This document shows positions 34,366 through 47,270 of a stretch of DNA of 64,000 nt, one piece after another. Each line of letters starts with the position of its first letter. Positions within the stretch are counted from its first letter, which is position 1. This DNA comes from Cornus controversa (taxonomy: Eukaryota > Streptophyta > Magnoliopsida > Cornales > Cornaceae): positions 53,126,270-53,190,269 of the forward strand of contig CM048846.1 of NCBI GenBank assembly GCA_026545225.1, read 5' to 3'. A model generated the notes under the pieces. It searched no databases and was not told where the DNA came from. It saw only the letters and a program-made list of their open reading frames with translations. The position numbers and the translations under genes are program-made.

Positions 34366-37110
34366 TGTTCTACTTTTGATTCTTGCAAGTTAGTTTTATT
34401 GTGTTATATATGTACTTGCTAATTTTGAATTTAGATAAGAGGCTACATTAATGTCTGGTTATTTGGAAACCAACACATGACATTGTATTTATCTACTGTC
34501 TCTACTAATCACCTTGTTGCTAAAGTTTAAATTAGTTTTGGGGTAAGTACAAGATTTAACTTTTTTTAGCAGCCTTGCTTTAATCTTTGTTTTCACATAG
34601 CTGCTGCTACAACACATTATTACTATTAACTTGTCATATAAGTTGCTCTTTTAGTAGGTGAGATACTATCTAAACTAATGGCAGGCATCAAAGCTAATAT
34701 GTTGGAAATTCATTAATAGAAGCAGACCTGAAGTATCATTATACATATGTTCTAAGTTTGCTCCACCTTATTTGCCATATTGAAGATTACAATATTGTTG
34801 ATTTGCAAGGTTATAGATTTGCTAGATTGAAATGATTTTTTTCATCTCAAGTAGAGCTCTGTATTGAAGATTGAATTAGCTTGAGAGACTTTTATTGTAT
34901 TTTTTATTCTTGTTCATTACTTGTAGTCCAAGCATAAGGGTTGCTTTGGACAGCGGAGTTAGAGTGATTTGTGGTGAAATTGGTGAGAGATAACTTAGGC
35001 TTTGGGAAGCCTAAGCTGGGTTAGTGTGAGAGCCTTTGTTAGTGAGTCCATTGGTGAGAGTGGTTCAGGCCATGAGGGCTGTGAAATAGGGTGAGAGCTG
35101 GAGTGACTTGTGTGTGAGATTGGTGAGTGTAGAGAGTGTGATTCTGTATTTGAACTAGAAGAGATCATTTTTGGAGCTAAACTGATTGCTGTGAAGTCAA
35201 GTCCTGAACCTCAAAACTCAGATGGAACAGTAGTTGTCAAGCCAATTCTATTGATGTCAAATCCTTAAACAGCTCTGTGAGTATGATTTTGTTAATTTAA
35301 ACTTGATATATGGTATGAGCTTTCTTGAGACATTTTTTTTTTAATTATTTTGTTTGATTAATTTTTGAGCATTTTAAGTAGTTTATGCAAATTTATTTAT
35401 GAAAAACCAGAGTTTATGCTACTGTCATTTGCTGACTTGTCTATCACTATTGCTGGTTGAAACTTGGCTGATTCAGTTATTGTTTTTGAGGTTTGAGCAT
35501 ACTTAAAATCCCATTTCAAACATGTTCCATCTTCTGTGTCCTAATCTGTGATAGTTTCAATTTCTAGCACATTTGGTCAATGAGACTTATAAACCTGTTG
35601 TCTTAAATTTCAGATTCTCTTGCTCACACTAGGGTTGATCTGTTATGCTTATTAAGAGCTTGAGAAGACTTATTCACGTGAATTTAATTCAGATTTGAGC
35701 TGCTTTATCAAATTTTGTTTGTTCCTAAAATCTGATGTGCTGAAACCCTTAATTAACTATCCTCTATGTTCCTGTCACAATATACTGCTTGTGTGCTTAT
35801 TTATTTTGGTGTGTTATGCTTATTGAATGACTTAAACAAGTATATTTTAGCTTTAGGAACCTGTCTTTATTGCTGGTGTAGCGATTTGAAAATTGTCACA
35901 AGGAATCGTTTGTTGAACCTCCTCAAATGCCTATGCTTTTGTTGTTAAAATTAATGTTCTGATTTAATCAGGTTTGAAGACAAAGGTTTTTTTTTTAACA
36001 TGTAAATGCTTAATTTGTTGAATTTGAGTTGAAACATTGACTGCTCCAAGTGTTCCTACACTGAAACCCAATATCAATCTTGAATAGTGTCTGTCAAAAT
36101 GAATATGTTGCTGTCATGTTTTAATATGCCTTTGTGAGTATGGTAGTTGTTCTCCTTGCCTAAAACTTGTAAGAGCATATTGGTTTAATCCATTTGAAGC
36201 CGAGTGAGGATCTGTTTGAAGTGTATAAATATGAGCCTACACTTTTGCATACCAAACCTCAAATCTGAGGTCTATTTATGCTAAAATTACCTGAAAACAC
36301 TTTCTGAGATTGCTCTGGTCTGATTTATATAACTTTTTCATGTTGAGAACATGTGTTTAGGGCATATATATGTAGCATATTGAGTGAAAATTTCACGAAG
36401 TAGCACACCAAAAATACTGATTTGAGCTTGCTTGTGCTTCTAATATAAAGTTCTGCTTCTTGTTTATATTCCAAATGATACTTGAACATTGGTTTGGTGT
36501 AAGTATGAGCTTAAAGGACTTTGAAGTCTGCATTTTGATTAAGTTCTCTGAATTTGTTGCTGCTTGAACTTCTGCACACCAAAATCCTTATGTTAGGTCT
36601 TAACTAATTCAGTTTTGAGTTATTACTGCTGAACTTGGCCCAAATAGGTAACTGATCTTTATAGTAAGGTTGGTTTAGCTGTGGCTTCTGTCTTTCAAGA
36701 TAATGTACAGGTTTTAAGAAGAGGGAACTTTTCAAGCTTCACATATAAATGAGTATGCTGAATTTTATTTGTTAAACCTGCTTTAGATATTGTCCTGCAA
36801 AAATTGAGTTCGGGGTTTCAAATAGAAGTTTCAAAGCAGGTTGGTGCACCTATCATTCAACCCATTTGAGAACTAACTTGCAATCATAGGTTTGTTAAAC
36901 GGCTATAGGTCAGTTCTGGACTTGTTCTTCAATTCATGTGAGTTGCATTGTTGGTCTATCCCTTTCCTTTTGACTTTCAATATCAAAAAGGGGGAGAAAA
37001 AAGCATGTGTTCTATTAAAAAGTTGTCGATATAGGTCTGATCCTATAGTATGTTGCTTTATCATTTGGTATGAAGCGTTCAATGAGATTAAAAGGGCAAA
37101 ACGGGGAGAT

Positions 37111-39036
37111 TGTTGGTCTATGCCCCGTGTAGTGATATGTTTGCTCTTTTAATGTCAAAAGGTTATTCTGTTATCTCAAATCTCTCAATTCTGCTTGTTA
37201 CATCTCTATGAGTATCTTAACTGTACTTATAGCCCTTTCAAGGGTATTTTTGTCATTTCAAGTGTGGCTGCAAGAGGCTGCCATGTGTCACTCAGTGAGG
37301 ACCATGCCAATCATTGGCCAGATTCAAAACGCACTACAGGACAAAAAGAGAGAGGTGTCAACCTTATCTTGTATTTTGAACCGTTGAATCATTCCAAGCC
37401 ACATATATATTACATGCTATACACCATGTCTCGGATGAGTGGGCTATGAGAAAAACGTTTAGAGTAAGAAACATAAGCTCCAACACCTTCGTCTGTTAGG
37501 GAGCTCGATGTGGGTGTGGGTGGCTTGCTAGTGAGAGAAACAGAGAGAGAAAATCAATTCTCTTCTTCCATAAGTACGACAACACCACCATGGATATTAC
37601 AGTGTGAGTTTTAGTGAGAGTAATTGAAGATAGAGAGGCCACCACAGAGCTAGGTTTTGGTTGCATATCAGACAGAGCACACAGAGCTACAGTGAGAGGG
37701 AATTTGAGTTCTTAGAGCTACACTCACATTAGATTTTGCATCAGTAGAAGAATGTTTTAGATGGGAAAAAAAGACTATTGGGAGAGAGTGAAGTAGTTAT
37801 GACAGATACACATGATAAAGCGAGAGTGAGTGAGAGACTGAAATATAGTGAGAAATCTGTGTGCGCTGAACGATGGTGACTCAGACATGTTTCAACGACA
37901 CATTCTTGAGTTCAGTAGTTCTCAGCTGTGTACACTTTCACAGGCGCACATTAATTTGATTTCTAAATCAGTGTAAGCACACTCTGCACAGGTGCACATG
38001 TGTATCATAGATTAGCTTTGTTATGGATTGAATTGATGATTGTGCTCATTTCCCCCAAAATTAAGTGTATCTGAAACCTTAGAATTGCTTTTTAGTCTGC
38101 TGTCAAGATTAAGAGAGGTCCTTGATTCATATACTGACTAACCTTTAAGATGTTGAGCTTGTTATACAAAAAATTTATGCTTTTCGATTAAAGGTGTTTT
38201 ACCTCTGATTTGTGCTTATTTGGTTAAGTCATCATTGTTCTCAAAATCTGACATGTTGATGCCTTGTTTAAATACATACACAGCTGATGTCTTGAAACTT
38301 AGTGTGTGCTTTTATTAGAATTAATGCTATAATGTGGTTAAGGTGCATAAACATCTGTCAATACACTTGCTAAACACTCTTGAACTAAGATTTACTTGAA
38401 TCAATGCATGCTTCACATCTGTTGTATACCAAACTCAATCACTACACTATTCACCACTCAAATTGGGGCTCAAGCTCTGGTTGATTGCTTAAATTGCTTC
38501 TGGTCTAGGAGTCACTACTTCTGCTATTCTAAATCATTATGTGTTATGTACATGCTAGCTAGAAGATAAGTTTAGAGACCTCTTTGTCATTGTAGATGCC
38601 TCTAGTTGATTTCAGAACTACTAGTACCTTGTAAGTTTTTATCCAAGTGCTTTTCATGTGAAAATGCTAAGTCGAGGTCTATATAGAGGCTACATATATC
38701 TGGTGCATAATTACTGTTCACTTTTGTTGTCTAAAGCTCAATCTCTGTCATATTTTGATTATAGATGATTTCTGAGGTTCCATTTCCTTGAAGCATATTA
38801 TAATTCATATTTTGAAATTGCTATAGTTTATTTTATCCTAAAATCATATTAGAATCATTGTTTAGATTGTTATGCACTGTTTTTATTGCTGATTGTGAAA
38901 AGGGAACAGACAGATGTATGAAGATGATCAGTTTGTATGCAAGAACTATTCTAACAATTATCATTTAACATGCTAAAGATGTCAGTGCTATAGTAAATTA
39001 TTTTAGTTTGCTGCACCTAGACTTGAATACCTAACA
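37111..39036 (+). repeat. LTR copy 2 of the non-coding element
   Basis: Begins TGTTGG after the purine tract and ends CCTAACA, giving TGTT..AACA ends, about 1,926 bp. It is continuous on the right with AGAATTATCGAATATTTTGC, the flank shared by the three tandem units. Confidence 0.8.
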
Positions 39037-39891
39037 AGAATTATCGAATATTTTGCATGTGATTTGGTATATCTTTTTGTAGAAGCATCTAGGAATTGAC
39101 TGAAAAGTGGGAGGAAATGCTACGTTATCCATTTTTCATGTTGTTGGTGCGGGTTAAGGTACAAGATTTGGGCTTCGCACAGGTTGAGGTGTTACTACTT
39201 GGATATGCCTCCCCACCCTTCCCTTCCCCTTGCATGTTGATTGAAATAGTTTTTTATGTGATTTCAATTAATCTTGTGAGATGGAACTTCCGTGGATTCA
39301 TCAATTTTTATAATAATTAAAATGGAGGTTTGGAAGGAGTTTGTGGTGGCAATAATCAGACTCCTCACTTTTTTTGTATTATATGATTTTTCTTTTCTTT
39401 TGCTACATTTATACCCTTAGTTCTTAATGGTGTCTCATATTTTTAAATATTTACTGCATGTATTTTCCTTAGATTGTGGTTCTTTCTCTAATAATTTAGA
39501 GCTGGCATTCTTCTTCTTTGGAAACCATGGCCTCCCTTTATGGAACAAAATTCTATTTTTCATTGTTAGACAATTGGTCAATTTATTTTTAACTATTATT
39601 CTTTTAATTTTATACTTGCGTGCATTTTTTGGCTGCATATAGGTTTTAGGTTCTTCTTTTTCCAATAAAATAGAGCTTGACTTGATAATAATGGAAGAGT
39701 TTTTTTGCACCAGTGATGCTACAAAAGAATGATTCATGCACCTTGTGATTTAGGAGTTGGCGTGGCGGAAATGAACGAAAAGCGATATGAACGTGCTATT
39801 TTAAAATCGATTGATATCTAGCCTGATCTGTTCTGATAGATTGAAAGAGTAGGAATGGATAGAAAGGGAATCTATCAATAATAAGGGGAAA

Positions 39892-42267
39892 TGTCACACC
39901 CCGAAATCCGAACCATCGGGACTCCCCCGGACCGATCCGAATCCCGAGGGTGAACCCGTTCACTCAACCCCGTGAACAACCTTAACCACACTCATGCGAT
40001 AGTATCAAGCTTTAATACCATGTTGTCACGCCTCTGTCTCCCGACTCCTGGGAAAGCAAGAGGTGAACCCGTCAATTAAGTCCTACTGGACCATTTTAAC
40101 CTTTCATCACCACGAAGCCTAGTCACCCACTTGTAATTACCTATGCACAAGTCAACATCACCTAGCCTCAATGGCCTCAACCATACAACCATTCAATTGG
40201 TTCTATCCCTCCAAAACGAATACATAACTCCTTGTGAGTTTGTAATCAATGTCTGAAATTGCATCCATTAGAAAGAGGGTTTAAAAATACATAATTTCAA
40301 AAAAAGAATCATCTAAAAATACCAACCAAAACCCGGGTTATACTCAAATCAACGGGTATGGGTCAGATTACCAACTCTTGCACTAAAACATGCATATCTT
40401 CCTCAATTTATGTCCAAATAAAGCCCATGACCTATCAAATTGAAGCTAACACAATCTTCCTTCTATACATATAAATTCCATCCATGCCTTGAACTCAAAA
40501 TGGACACTTTTGGGCACGTGTCCCCCCAATGTCTACTCTAATGCCTTAAATGGTCATCAAGTATATTCACCTAACATACATTTCACATTTGAAATGTAAT
40601 TCCATCAATTTTTCTTACCATATTCATTCAACAACTCATGCATACATACATTCCATAATCCATTAACTCATAATTATCCATACAAGGAGTCATAACTCAA
40701 GAGAAAAATGGTCCTATGGTACCATACATCTCCAACACATACACTTTTCTCAAAAGGTACAAATCATTCATATGGTTTTTCAAGTTTATAGTCAATACAA
40801 GAATCCATGCATAAGGTTCAAAGTGCATCAAATTCTACCATGACTACAACTAGATCATTACCGTGCCACAAGCCGGCACAGATAGCAAAATATACAAATA
40901 TCCAAATGATCATCATACTCCAATTGAGTTTCCAAAATGCCCATAAGAACTATGAAGTCCCTATCATCATCCTTGACGCATAACCTGAAAAATGTTGGGG
41001 GAGGGTGAGCACCACGGCGGCTCAGTAGAGATACCCCAACCCCACCTAAGCGCCAACCTGACGCCGACCTACATGAATGCAAGTCATAGCATCCCTATCG
41101 GCTACGTGGCATATGCTAGAGCATTTAGACATACATAGCATATTCAACACATGAGCAACATTATCAAATGAATGCTTTCAAGCAATGCATGTTTACACAC
41201 ACACAAATGGTTCATGATTTGTCAAAACTCCAACAAAAGAGACATGGGTGGGCATGCTCCGAAGGCCCACGTCACATTTTCAATGAAAAACCCTCTTTGG
41301 GACGTTTTATCAAACACCATGTGTGCAACATGTTCATGGATGATGTCAACACCACAAGCATCACCAAATAATGAAATTTAGCATACATTTACAAGGCTCT
41401 ACACTTTGGCATCAAATTTCATGCTCAAGAAATACCAAATCTTGCTTTTCACATAGCATTTACCACAAACCTCATACATGTCATACATATATCAATTCTA
41501 TAACATGTAATACACATAAATCACCTCTTTAACATGCAATTATATAACAAATGCAACAAGGAGAGGGAAACCCAACCTCCTAACTTTACCTAGCATGTTA
41601 ACCCCCCAAGAAACCCACAATTCAACCTATAAAATTGACACTTAGGGAGGAAGAGATACCCTTACCTCAAATCCAAGCTTGGTTGTTGAAGACCCAATTT
41701 CCACCAAGCTTCAAACTTCTCCAACGATAACTTTCCACCGATCAAATCGAAGAGGAGAGTGAGGGGAGCAACTTTAATTCTTGGCTCCACCCTCAAATCC
41801 CACTTCTTGGCCCCCAAATTGTAGAGAGAAGGAGAGAAGGAAACTTTGTAGAGAGAGAGAGTAGGAGCCGGCCAAGAGAGAGAGAGAGATACCAAAAATC
41901 TGATTTTTCCTCTCTTTTTCCATATATATATCTATATAATACATATATTTGCTCCCTTACAACTAAACCCTCTATCTTTCCCTTATTTGCTCCTTGTTAT
42001 GGGGCTTTTGCGCTTATTCGTAAACTAACCTTTCCCCTTTTTTCATAACTTCACTTATGCCCTTAAAATTACATCCACACCCTTACGCCACTCTCAAGTG
42101 TCCGTAGTTACCTCCTGATTTACCCGGATCCATTCCGATCTCACACTCGGAATCAAAAACATAAAAAGGATTATTTAAATCTACCAAGTACGTCATTAAG
42201 TGACTAATCATGCTTAAAAGTCACCGACCCGTAATTATAATTCGAAAAAAAAAATTGGGTCATCACA
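39892..42267 (-). repeat. 3' LTR of the gag-only gypsy derivative
   Basis: In its own sense it starts TGTGATGACCCAA (42267) directly after the purine tract and ends GGGGTGTGACA (39892), about 2.38 kb. A TATA-rich segment (41920-41945) precedes a GA-rich leader (41815-41895). Near its 3' end TGACA then ATGGTATTAAAGC (about 40012-40030) looks like an old primer-binding site inside the LTR. Confidence 0.8.
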
Positions 42268-42819
42268 ACCTCCCCATCTTCAAGAAATTTCATCCTCGAA
42301 ATTAGCATAGTGAAGGCCTTTCCAAGACCAATCCATACCGGACGCTATTCTTGCCGATAATCGTCACTTTCTCTTTCCATATACCCTAGGCGCTACACTT
42401 GCAACACCTAACTCATAACACTTAAGTCTGACACAATCAGTGTGTCTCAACTGCCCTAAGGCAATATAACCACTTCCGTGACATGGCTGAGCGACTCCTA
42501 AACCCATGTACGGTTCATTTTCACAATTCTCTGAAGCACTTGCGTCCTAAAGTTCACAGTCTCTACCTCAAGACGTATCCAGTCAATCTCCATCTGTAGT
42601 CTAAGGTAACAACCTCGACTAATCATACCAATCACTCATAGTGATACATCCCTATCACCTGGGATCATCATTACTCAAAATGATTCTTTTATTATCAAAC
42701 ATGACTTTCACTCTCAAGCATACCATTCCCGGGCTTAGTCCAATATCCTGGGCATCATTACAACATAACCCACATCAATCCAGTGCACATCATAAGCGCA
42801 CTCACCAGCAAGGCACATG

Positions 42820-43710
42820 ACAGTGTACTCGCTGATACAAACCACATAAGCGATGTACTTGCCATAGCAAGCCACATAACCCTGCCCAGTCTCATAGACT
42901 ACAACCCACTGGAATCCAATGCCAAGTCCAGGATCTTACATCCCACTAATTTCACAATCTCATTACTCAAGAGGAGGAGAAATATTTTCCATTTTCATCC
43001 TTCACACCAAGGAACCAGTTGATAGTTAGAGAGAATTCCTTTCATATTAGCACTTCACTTTAGATAACCCTTACCAATGAGAGTTCGAGGTCACCTACAG
43101 TAGCCAAATAGCAGCCATACAGTGGCTGCAGCCCACTGCGTCTACACGTCCACTGCGTCCACCTCTTCCCTTTCACGGCAAGAAACTATCCTCACTTCAA
43201 ATACCATATGTCAGGATCCTCATCCACTATTAACTCATCCTTCTCTTAACATCATATCCACACTATGATCCAACTACACCAATCATGCGCATATCACATC
43301 ACACCACTGAGGTCAAGGCACATAGGGAGTGCACTTGTCAAAACAAATCATCCAGTCTTGTCCATCTTTGTGGACTACGATCCATTGGCATTTAGTGCCA
43401 AGATTAGGGCTTTACGTGCCCTTACCTCCACAATCTCATCCAATCCTTTCAGTCCAAGAAATTAGTTAACAGTTAGAAAGAATACCTTTCATATAGAGCT
43501 TCACCTTAGACAACCCCCTCCAATAAGAGTTCAGAGTCACCTACAATCACCTACAATCACATACACCCAACCCGGCGTATATCCTGGACTGCGTCCATTG
43601 CGTCCACCCTTCCCTCTCACGGAAAGAAATCATCCTTGCTTCAGACACTACATGTTAGGGTTCTAACCGACTATCAACTTCTCCTTTACTTAACCATCAT
43701 ATTCAACCTA
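42820..43710 (-). repeat. two-copy tandem repeat (~445 bp) inside the gypsy derivative
   Basis: Matched anchors: GAATTCCTTTCATATTAGC (43034) with GAATACCTTTCATATAGAGC (43479); AGAGTTCGAGGTCACCTACA with AGAGTTCAGAGTCACCTACA; GCGTCCACCTCTTCCC (43158) with GCGTCCACCCTTCCC (43600). Copies are diverged. No coding frame in either strand. Confidence 0.8.
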
Positions 43711-44589
43711 TGATACACTTCTCAATTCCTTTCACAAAGTCCCAATGTCTTATTTTTAGACATAAAGATCATTATGTCTTTCACTGACTCAAGAAATTTG
43801 GTTATTTTCGAGTCTACATCCGACTATCTCAATAACCACCTCTTAGACATACCCTATCTAGAATCCTAGTATCACAATACCACCAATTGTCTTAGTCATT
43901 TGACTAAATTCTATCATCAATAATCATGCAATCAATGCAATGCAAATTCTAAATCACCAACTCTTGCTTTTGAATCTTCAAGGTAATTCATACCTCATTT
44001 CCATTAACTCTAAACTTGTGTTCTCAAAGTCTATCTTTGCGTGACTATTTCGACATCACAATCCATTAAACTCCAAACCTCCACCTAGGTTTTTCCAATA
44101 CTCAGAGTTTAGGATTTCTAAACAGTGACTACATGTCACTATTGACCACATGATGCATAATGTAACACTAATGCTAATGCATAATCACATGAGTCATATA
44201 TTTCACATAACACATAGCATGTTAAATCAAATAAGCACATAGGATGTATGATATGACATGTAATGCATCTTAACAACTTAATATCCCAACCCTCAGGTTA
44301 ACACTAGATAAGTACTCTTGACCACGCATGGTCTCGGTACATCCTCTACCTGAGCAAATGAGATAACACAACCTAAATTTCCTTAGTATACTGACACATA
44401 CTAGAATTGAATATCTAGAGTGGTTTATACCAACCTACTCTCATCCACTGTACTCATTGGTAACCACCTACCAATTTATCCACATTTATAGTCTAAGGTA
44501 ATATCATTGACTATCATTGCCAATCGTGTTCCTGAGTCGAATCCTGTACAATGATCAAAGCTTTGATCTCTCAGGGTCATATTACCCAT

Positions 44590-45285
44590 AATGATATCTT
44601 AATAGACAAAACTGTGTCCATAGATATAAAAATCCTGTCTCAACGAATACGTCAATAGACAAAACTGTGTTTACTTGACAATGAGTACTCTCTCAGGTGT
44701 GTCAATAGAGAAAACTGTCCCCAACTGACAACTTACCAAGTCCAAGGATTGAGTCGCAGACAAAACTGTGTCTTTGGCGACGACAACCAACAACAATGGA
44801 TGGGTCAACGGACAAAACTGTGTCCAGGAGTGACACCTATCCCTCATTTGATGTGTCAACATATAAAACTGTGTCCTTATGACAACATCCTCCTTTAAGT
44901 GTACCAATAGACAAAACTGTGTCCAGATGGCAACACTCCATCAGGCGGGTCAATGGAGAAAACCGTCTCCAATTGATAATCACCAAATCCAAGGGTTGAG
45001 TCACAGACAAAACTGTGTCCTTAGCGACGATAACCAATAACAATGGATGGGTCAATGGACAAAACTGTGTCCAAAGATGACACCAATCCTTATCTGATGC
45101 GTCAACAGACAAAACTGTGTCTCAATGACAACATCATCCTCATCGGTGTGTCAATAGACAAAACTGTGTCTCTAAGACACCAGTCACTCCAATGAATGTG
45201 TCTATAGACAAAACTGTGCCTATATCGACAGCAACCAATGCAATAGGTATGTCAATAGGCAAAACTATGCCTTAAGGACATTCCC
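44590..45285 (-). repeat. hairpin-repeat array, 14 units of ~50 bp
   Basis: Core words start at 44604, 44657, 44707, 44758, 44810, 44862, 44909, 44955, 45005, 45057, 45107, 45156, 45206 and 45257. The usual core AGACAAAACTGTGTCT is a 5-bp stem around a 6-base loop. Variants keep the pairing: GGACA..TGTCC, GGAGA..TCTCC, AGGCA..TGCCT. Flanking GTCA..TGAC words give many units a second outer stem. Five units form a ~248 bp higher-order repeat (44707-44950 and 44955-45200). The array lies in the interior of the gag-only gypsy derivative, about 0.85 kb past gag in the element's sense. Confidence 0.85.
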
Positions 45286-46118
45286 TCTCAACAACCATCC
45301 TGAAATCTGTCACTTTCTGAAAACCTCAAACTATCTCATCAAGTACTTTAACAAGTACTGTAACACTCTCTCAAGAGCGGTTTAAAACTAACCTACTCTT
45401 ATCATTACGAATTATTTGATAAGCATTTTCCTGCTTATCTATAACCGTACGCCTCGGTAATTCATCATACAGACCTTTCTCAGTCGTAATCCCATCTATG
45501 AGTAAAAATCTTTTATACTCAAAACCATCAAAAAATCTCATTTCCTCACTCGTCAACACCCAACGAGTCAATCCCATAACTATCTGGACCAAACACATTG
45601 TAAGAGAAGCACTAATCAAAGAAAAATGTTTGGCCGGGCCATTTTCCCTTGTTAGTCCAACCCCGGCAATATGTCATACTTGTCCTCCCAACTTTGGTTC
45701 CCTCAAACCTGTGACCACAATTAGTTCCCAATTTTTTTTCTATATGGGAAACACTATATTAACCTCTCTCAAGGTTCTAGACTTTCACGACCGGAGTTCA
45801 CCACCACTCCTACTTCTCAACTCTTGTGAGCTTACTCAAGCTCAAATCTTTGGCTTGCCTCGTCAAATCCCCAAAACTATAATCTTTAGGTAATAATAAT
45901 ATGCCTACATATATCATACGATTCACAATGTAAAAACTTATACACTCGTATAGTCTCATAAATCATGTCAATTACCTAGCACATCACCTATTGTATCTAG
46001 CATGTAAAACTGAACATGCGGTGCTAGATGCAATATCCAACTCATGATGTATCACATGATGTTCAAATGTATCAATACTCTAACTCAAAGGTTAGAAATT
46101 ATGATCATACCTTAGCTC

Positions 46119-46829
46119 CTACGGACCAGTCCTCTGATACCTGGACTGTTGGTCAGACACATTAGGATTGATCCTCCTCACTGCTCGTGAACCTTGACCA
46201 AGCTGCGGTGGTGGTGATGCCTTAAAACTAGGCTGGCCCACCAAAAGTTGAGTGGTACGCTGTTGAGATATCGTTCCACTCTGTACATTCTGTCCCCAAG
46301 GACAATCTGCCTTGATGTGACCAGTTTGGTGGTAGTGATAACAAATCTGTTCCACCACTGGCGGTAACTGTATGTTGGGACACTCAGACCTATAGTGACC
46401 TGGCTGCTGACAGTGGTGACACACCACTTTTAATCGTGAAAATCTTGAGGGCAATGACGCAGATTGTGTCGAGCTAATCCTCTGTTGCCCTTGAGAAAAT
46501 GAGGTACCACCTCTCTGTCTCTTCTTTACCTGATTACCCGAAGATGTCCCTACACTCTTCCCTTGCTGTTTAGAGTCCCATATTCTTTGGGTGTCCCTAT
46601 CATCTTCTTCAGCCACTAAGGCTCTGTCAACAACCTCATTGTAGGTCCTCAAACCTAGAATGGATACCCTCTTCCTGATAGAGGTTTTCACTCCTTTCAC
46701 AAACTTTTTCACCTTTAGCTCTTCATTAGCTACCATCTCTGGGGCAAAGCGAGCCAAGGATGTAAACTTGGTCTCGTACCCCATAACATCCAAATCTCCT
46801 TGGACCAGGTCCATAAATTCTTGTCTCAT
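46119..46829 (-). pseudogene. gag: partial gypsy gag with zinc knuckles
   Basis: An open frame of 236 codons. Capsid end: FMDLVQGDLDVMGYETKFTS, LARFAPEMVANEELKVKKFV and KGVKTSIRKRVSILG, the typical Retrotrans_gag block of Ty3/gypsy elements. A Ser/Gln-rich linker follows, then knuckle 1 CHHCQQPGHYRSEC (complete CCHC) and knuckle 2 CYHYHQTGHIKADC, where the second Cys is Tyr. The frame has no internal stop but lacks the N-terminal half and any initiator that belongs to the family. It would bind element RNA. The frame ends at 46119 without a protease. Confidence 0.9.
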
Positions 46830-46831
46830 CT

Positions 46832-46847
46832 AGTCTCGTACCCCATA
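46832..46847. other. repair junction with 15-bp templated filler
   Basis: GTCTCGTACCCCATA at 46833-46847 repeats 46771-46785 of gag exactly, and lies between the truncated gag and the resumed tandem-unit sequence (CATATTTAGTTATTTATTG). Confidence 0.75.
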
Positions 46848-47270
46848 TTTAGTTATTTATTGTTAATCATATTTAATTAAATTTTAAATATTATTAGTAC
46901 TTTTATATAAAGTTAAGTTTGCTAGATGTTTTTACCCTACTGCCTTGTGGTCTAGTGAGAGAGCCATTCTAGACTTCATGGTGGGAACCAGTGCAACTTG
47001 CTACTGAGGCTGCTATGAATTTTGCAATTGCTTTGCATGTTAGTTCGGAAGATTTGAATGGTTTATTTTGACGAGGTATTTCTTGGTTCCTTAATTTTTT
47101 TTCTTTGCTTTGCCATTTATTCTAGACATTCAATATTCTTCTCTATTCTAAGGGTATGCCCTTTGCCTCCTTTTGTACTTCATGTTTTATCTTTCTAAAA
47201 TCAACTCCATTCACGAAACAAGAAAAAAGAAATTTTTTTTCTTAGTGGTGAGCTTTTTGGCTTCTTTAAG

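Larger units (their letters stand above)
32454..39036 (+). mobile_element. non-coding LTR retrotransposon (LARD-like)
   Basis: LTR starts TGTTGGTCTATGCC at 32454 and again at 37111. The second follows a purine tract with AAAACGGGGAGAT (37098-37110), the normal priming site before a 3' LTR. The LTRs align for about 1.9 kb up to CTTGAATACCTAA (34365 and 39033), then part. The interior (34366-37110) has no gag or pol frame. AAAAAGGGGGAGAAAA near 36990 and the GGGGAGATTGTTGG junction resemble copia SIRE/Maximus elements. TGGTATGAGC (35311) may be a damaged tRNA-Met primer site, in which case the 5' LTR would be longer, about 2.85 kb. The left end is inserted in the DnaJ-like exon. Confidence 0.7.
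39892..46832 (-). mobile_element. gag-only Ty3/gypsy derivative, 5'-truncated
   Basis: On the minus strand: truncated gag (46829-46119), a long non-coding interior, a purine tract GAAGATGGGGAGGT (42281-42268), then the 3' LTR (42267-39892). The last codons before the tract (ending near ATTTCGAGGATGAAATTTC) resemble the end of chromovirus pol, but no protease, RT, RNase H or integrase frame lies in between. The interior instead holds a ~445 bp duplication and a 14-unit hairpin array. The 5' LTR and gag start are lost at a repair junction at 46832-46847. The element sits inside tandem unit U1. It would depend on a partner element for all enzymes. Confidence 0.8.
36584..47270. repeat. tandem unit U1 (interrupted by a gypsy insertion)
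   Basis: First of three copies of a unit made of the last ~520 bp of the non-coding retroelement interior, its LTR, and a ~1.6 kb flank holding LINE sequence. U1 occupies 36584-39891 and resumes at 46844-47270. Between them lies a minus-strand gypsy derivative, and about 385 bp of the unit (present in U2 at 50508-50890) is missing. The boundary word to U2 is GGCTTCTTTAAG joined to ATCACTATGTTAGG. Confidence 0.85.

Noticed and set aside
44671-45112. Minus-strand open frames with repeated TVLS/TQFCPLTH words
   Set aside because: These are translations of the hairpin array itself and show no known domain.
44590-45285. Regular ~50 bp spacing suggested a CRISPR array
   Set aside because: Plant nuclear context, diverged repeats with higher-order structure, no cas genes. 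It belongs to a retroelement.
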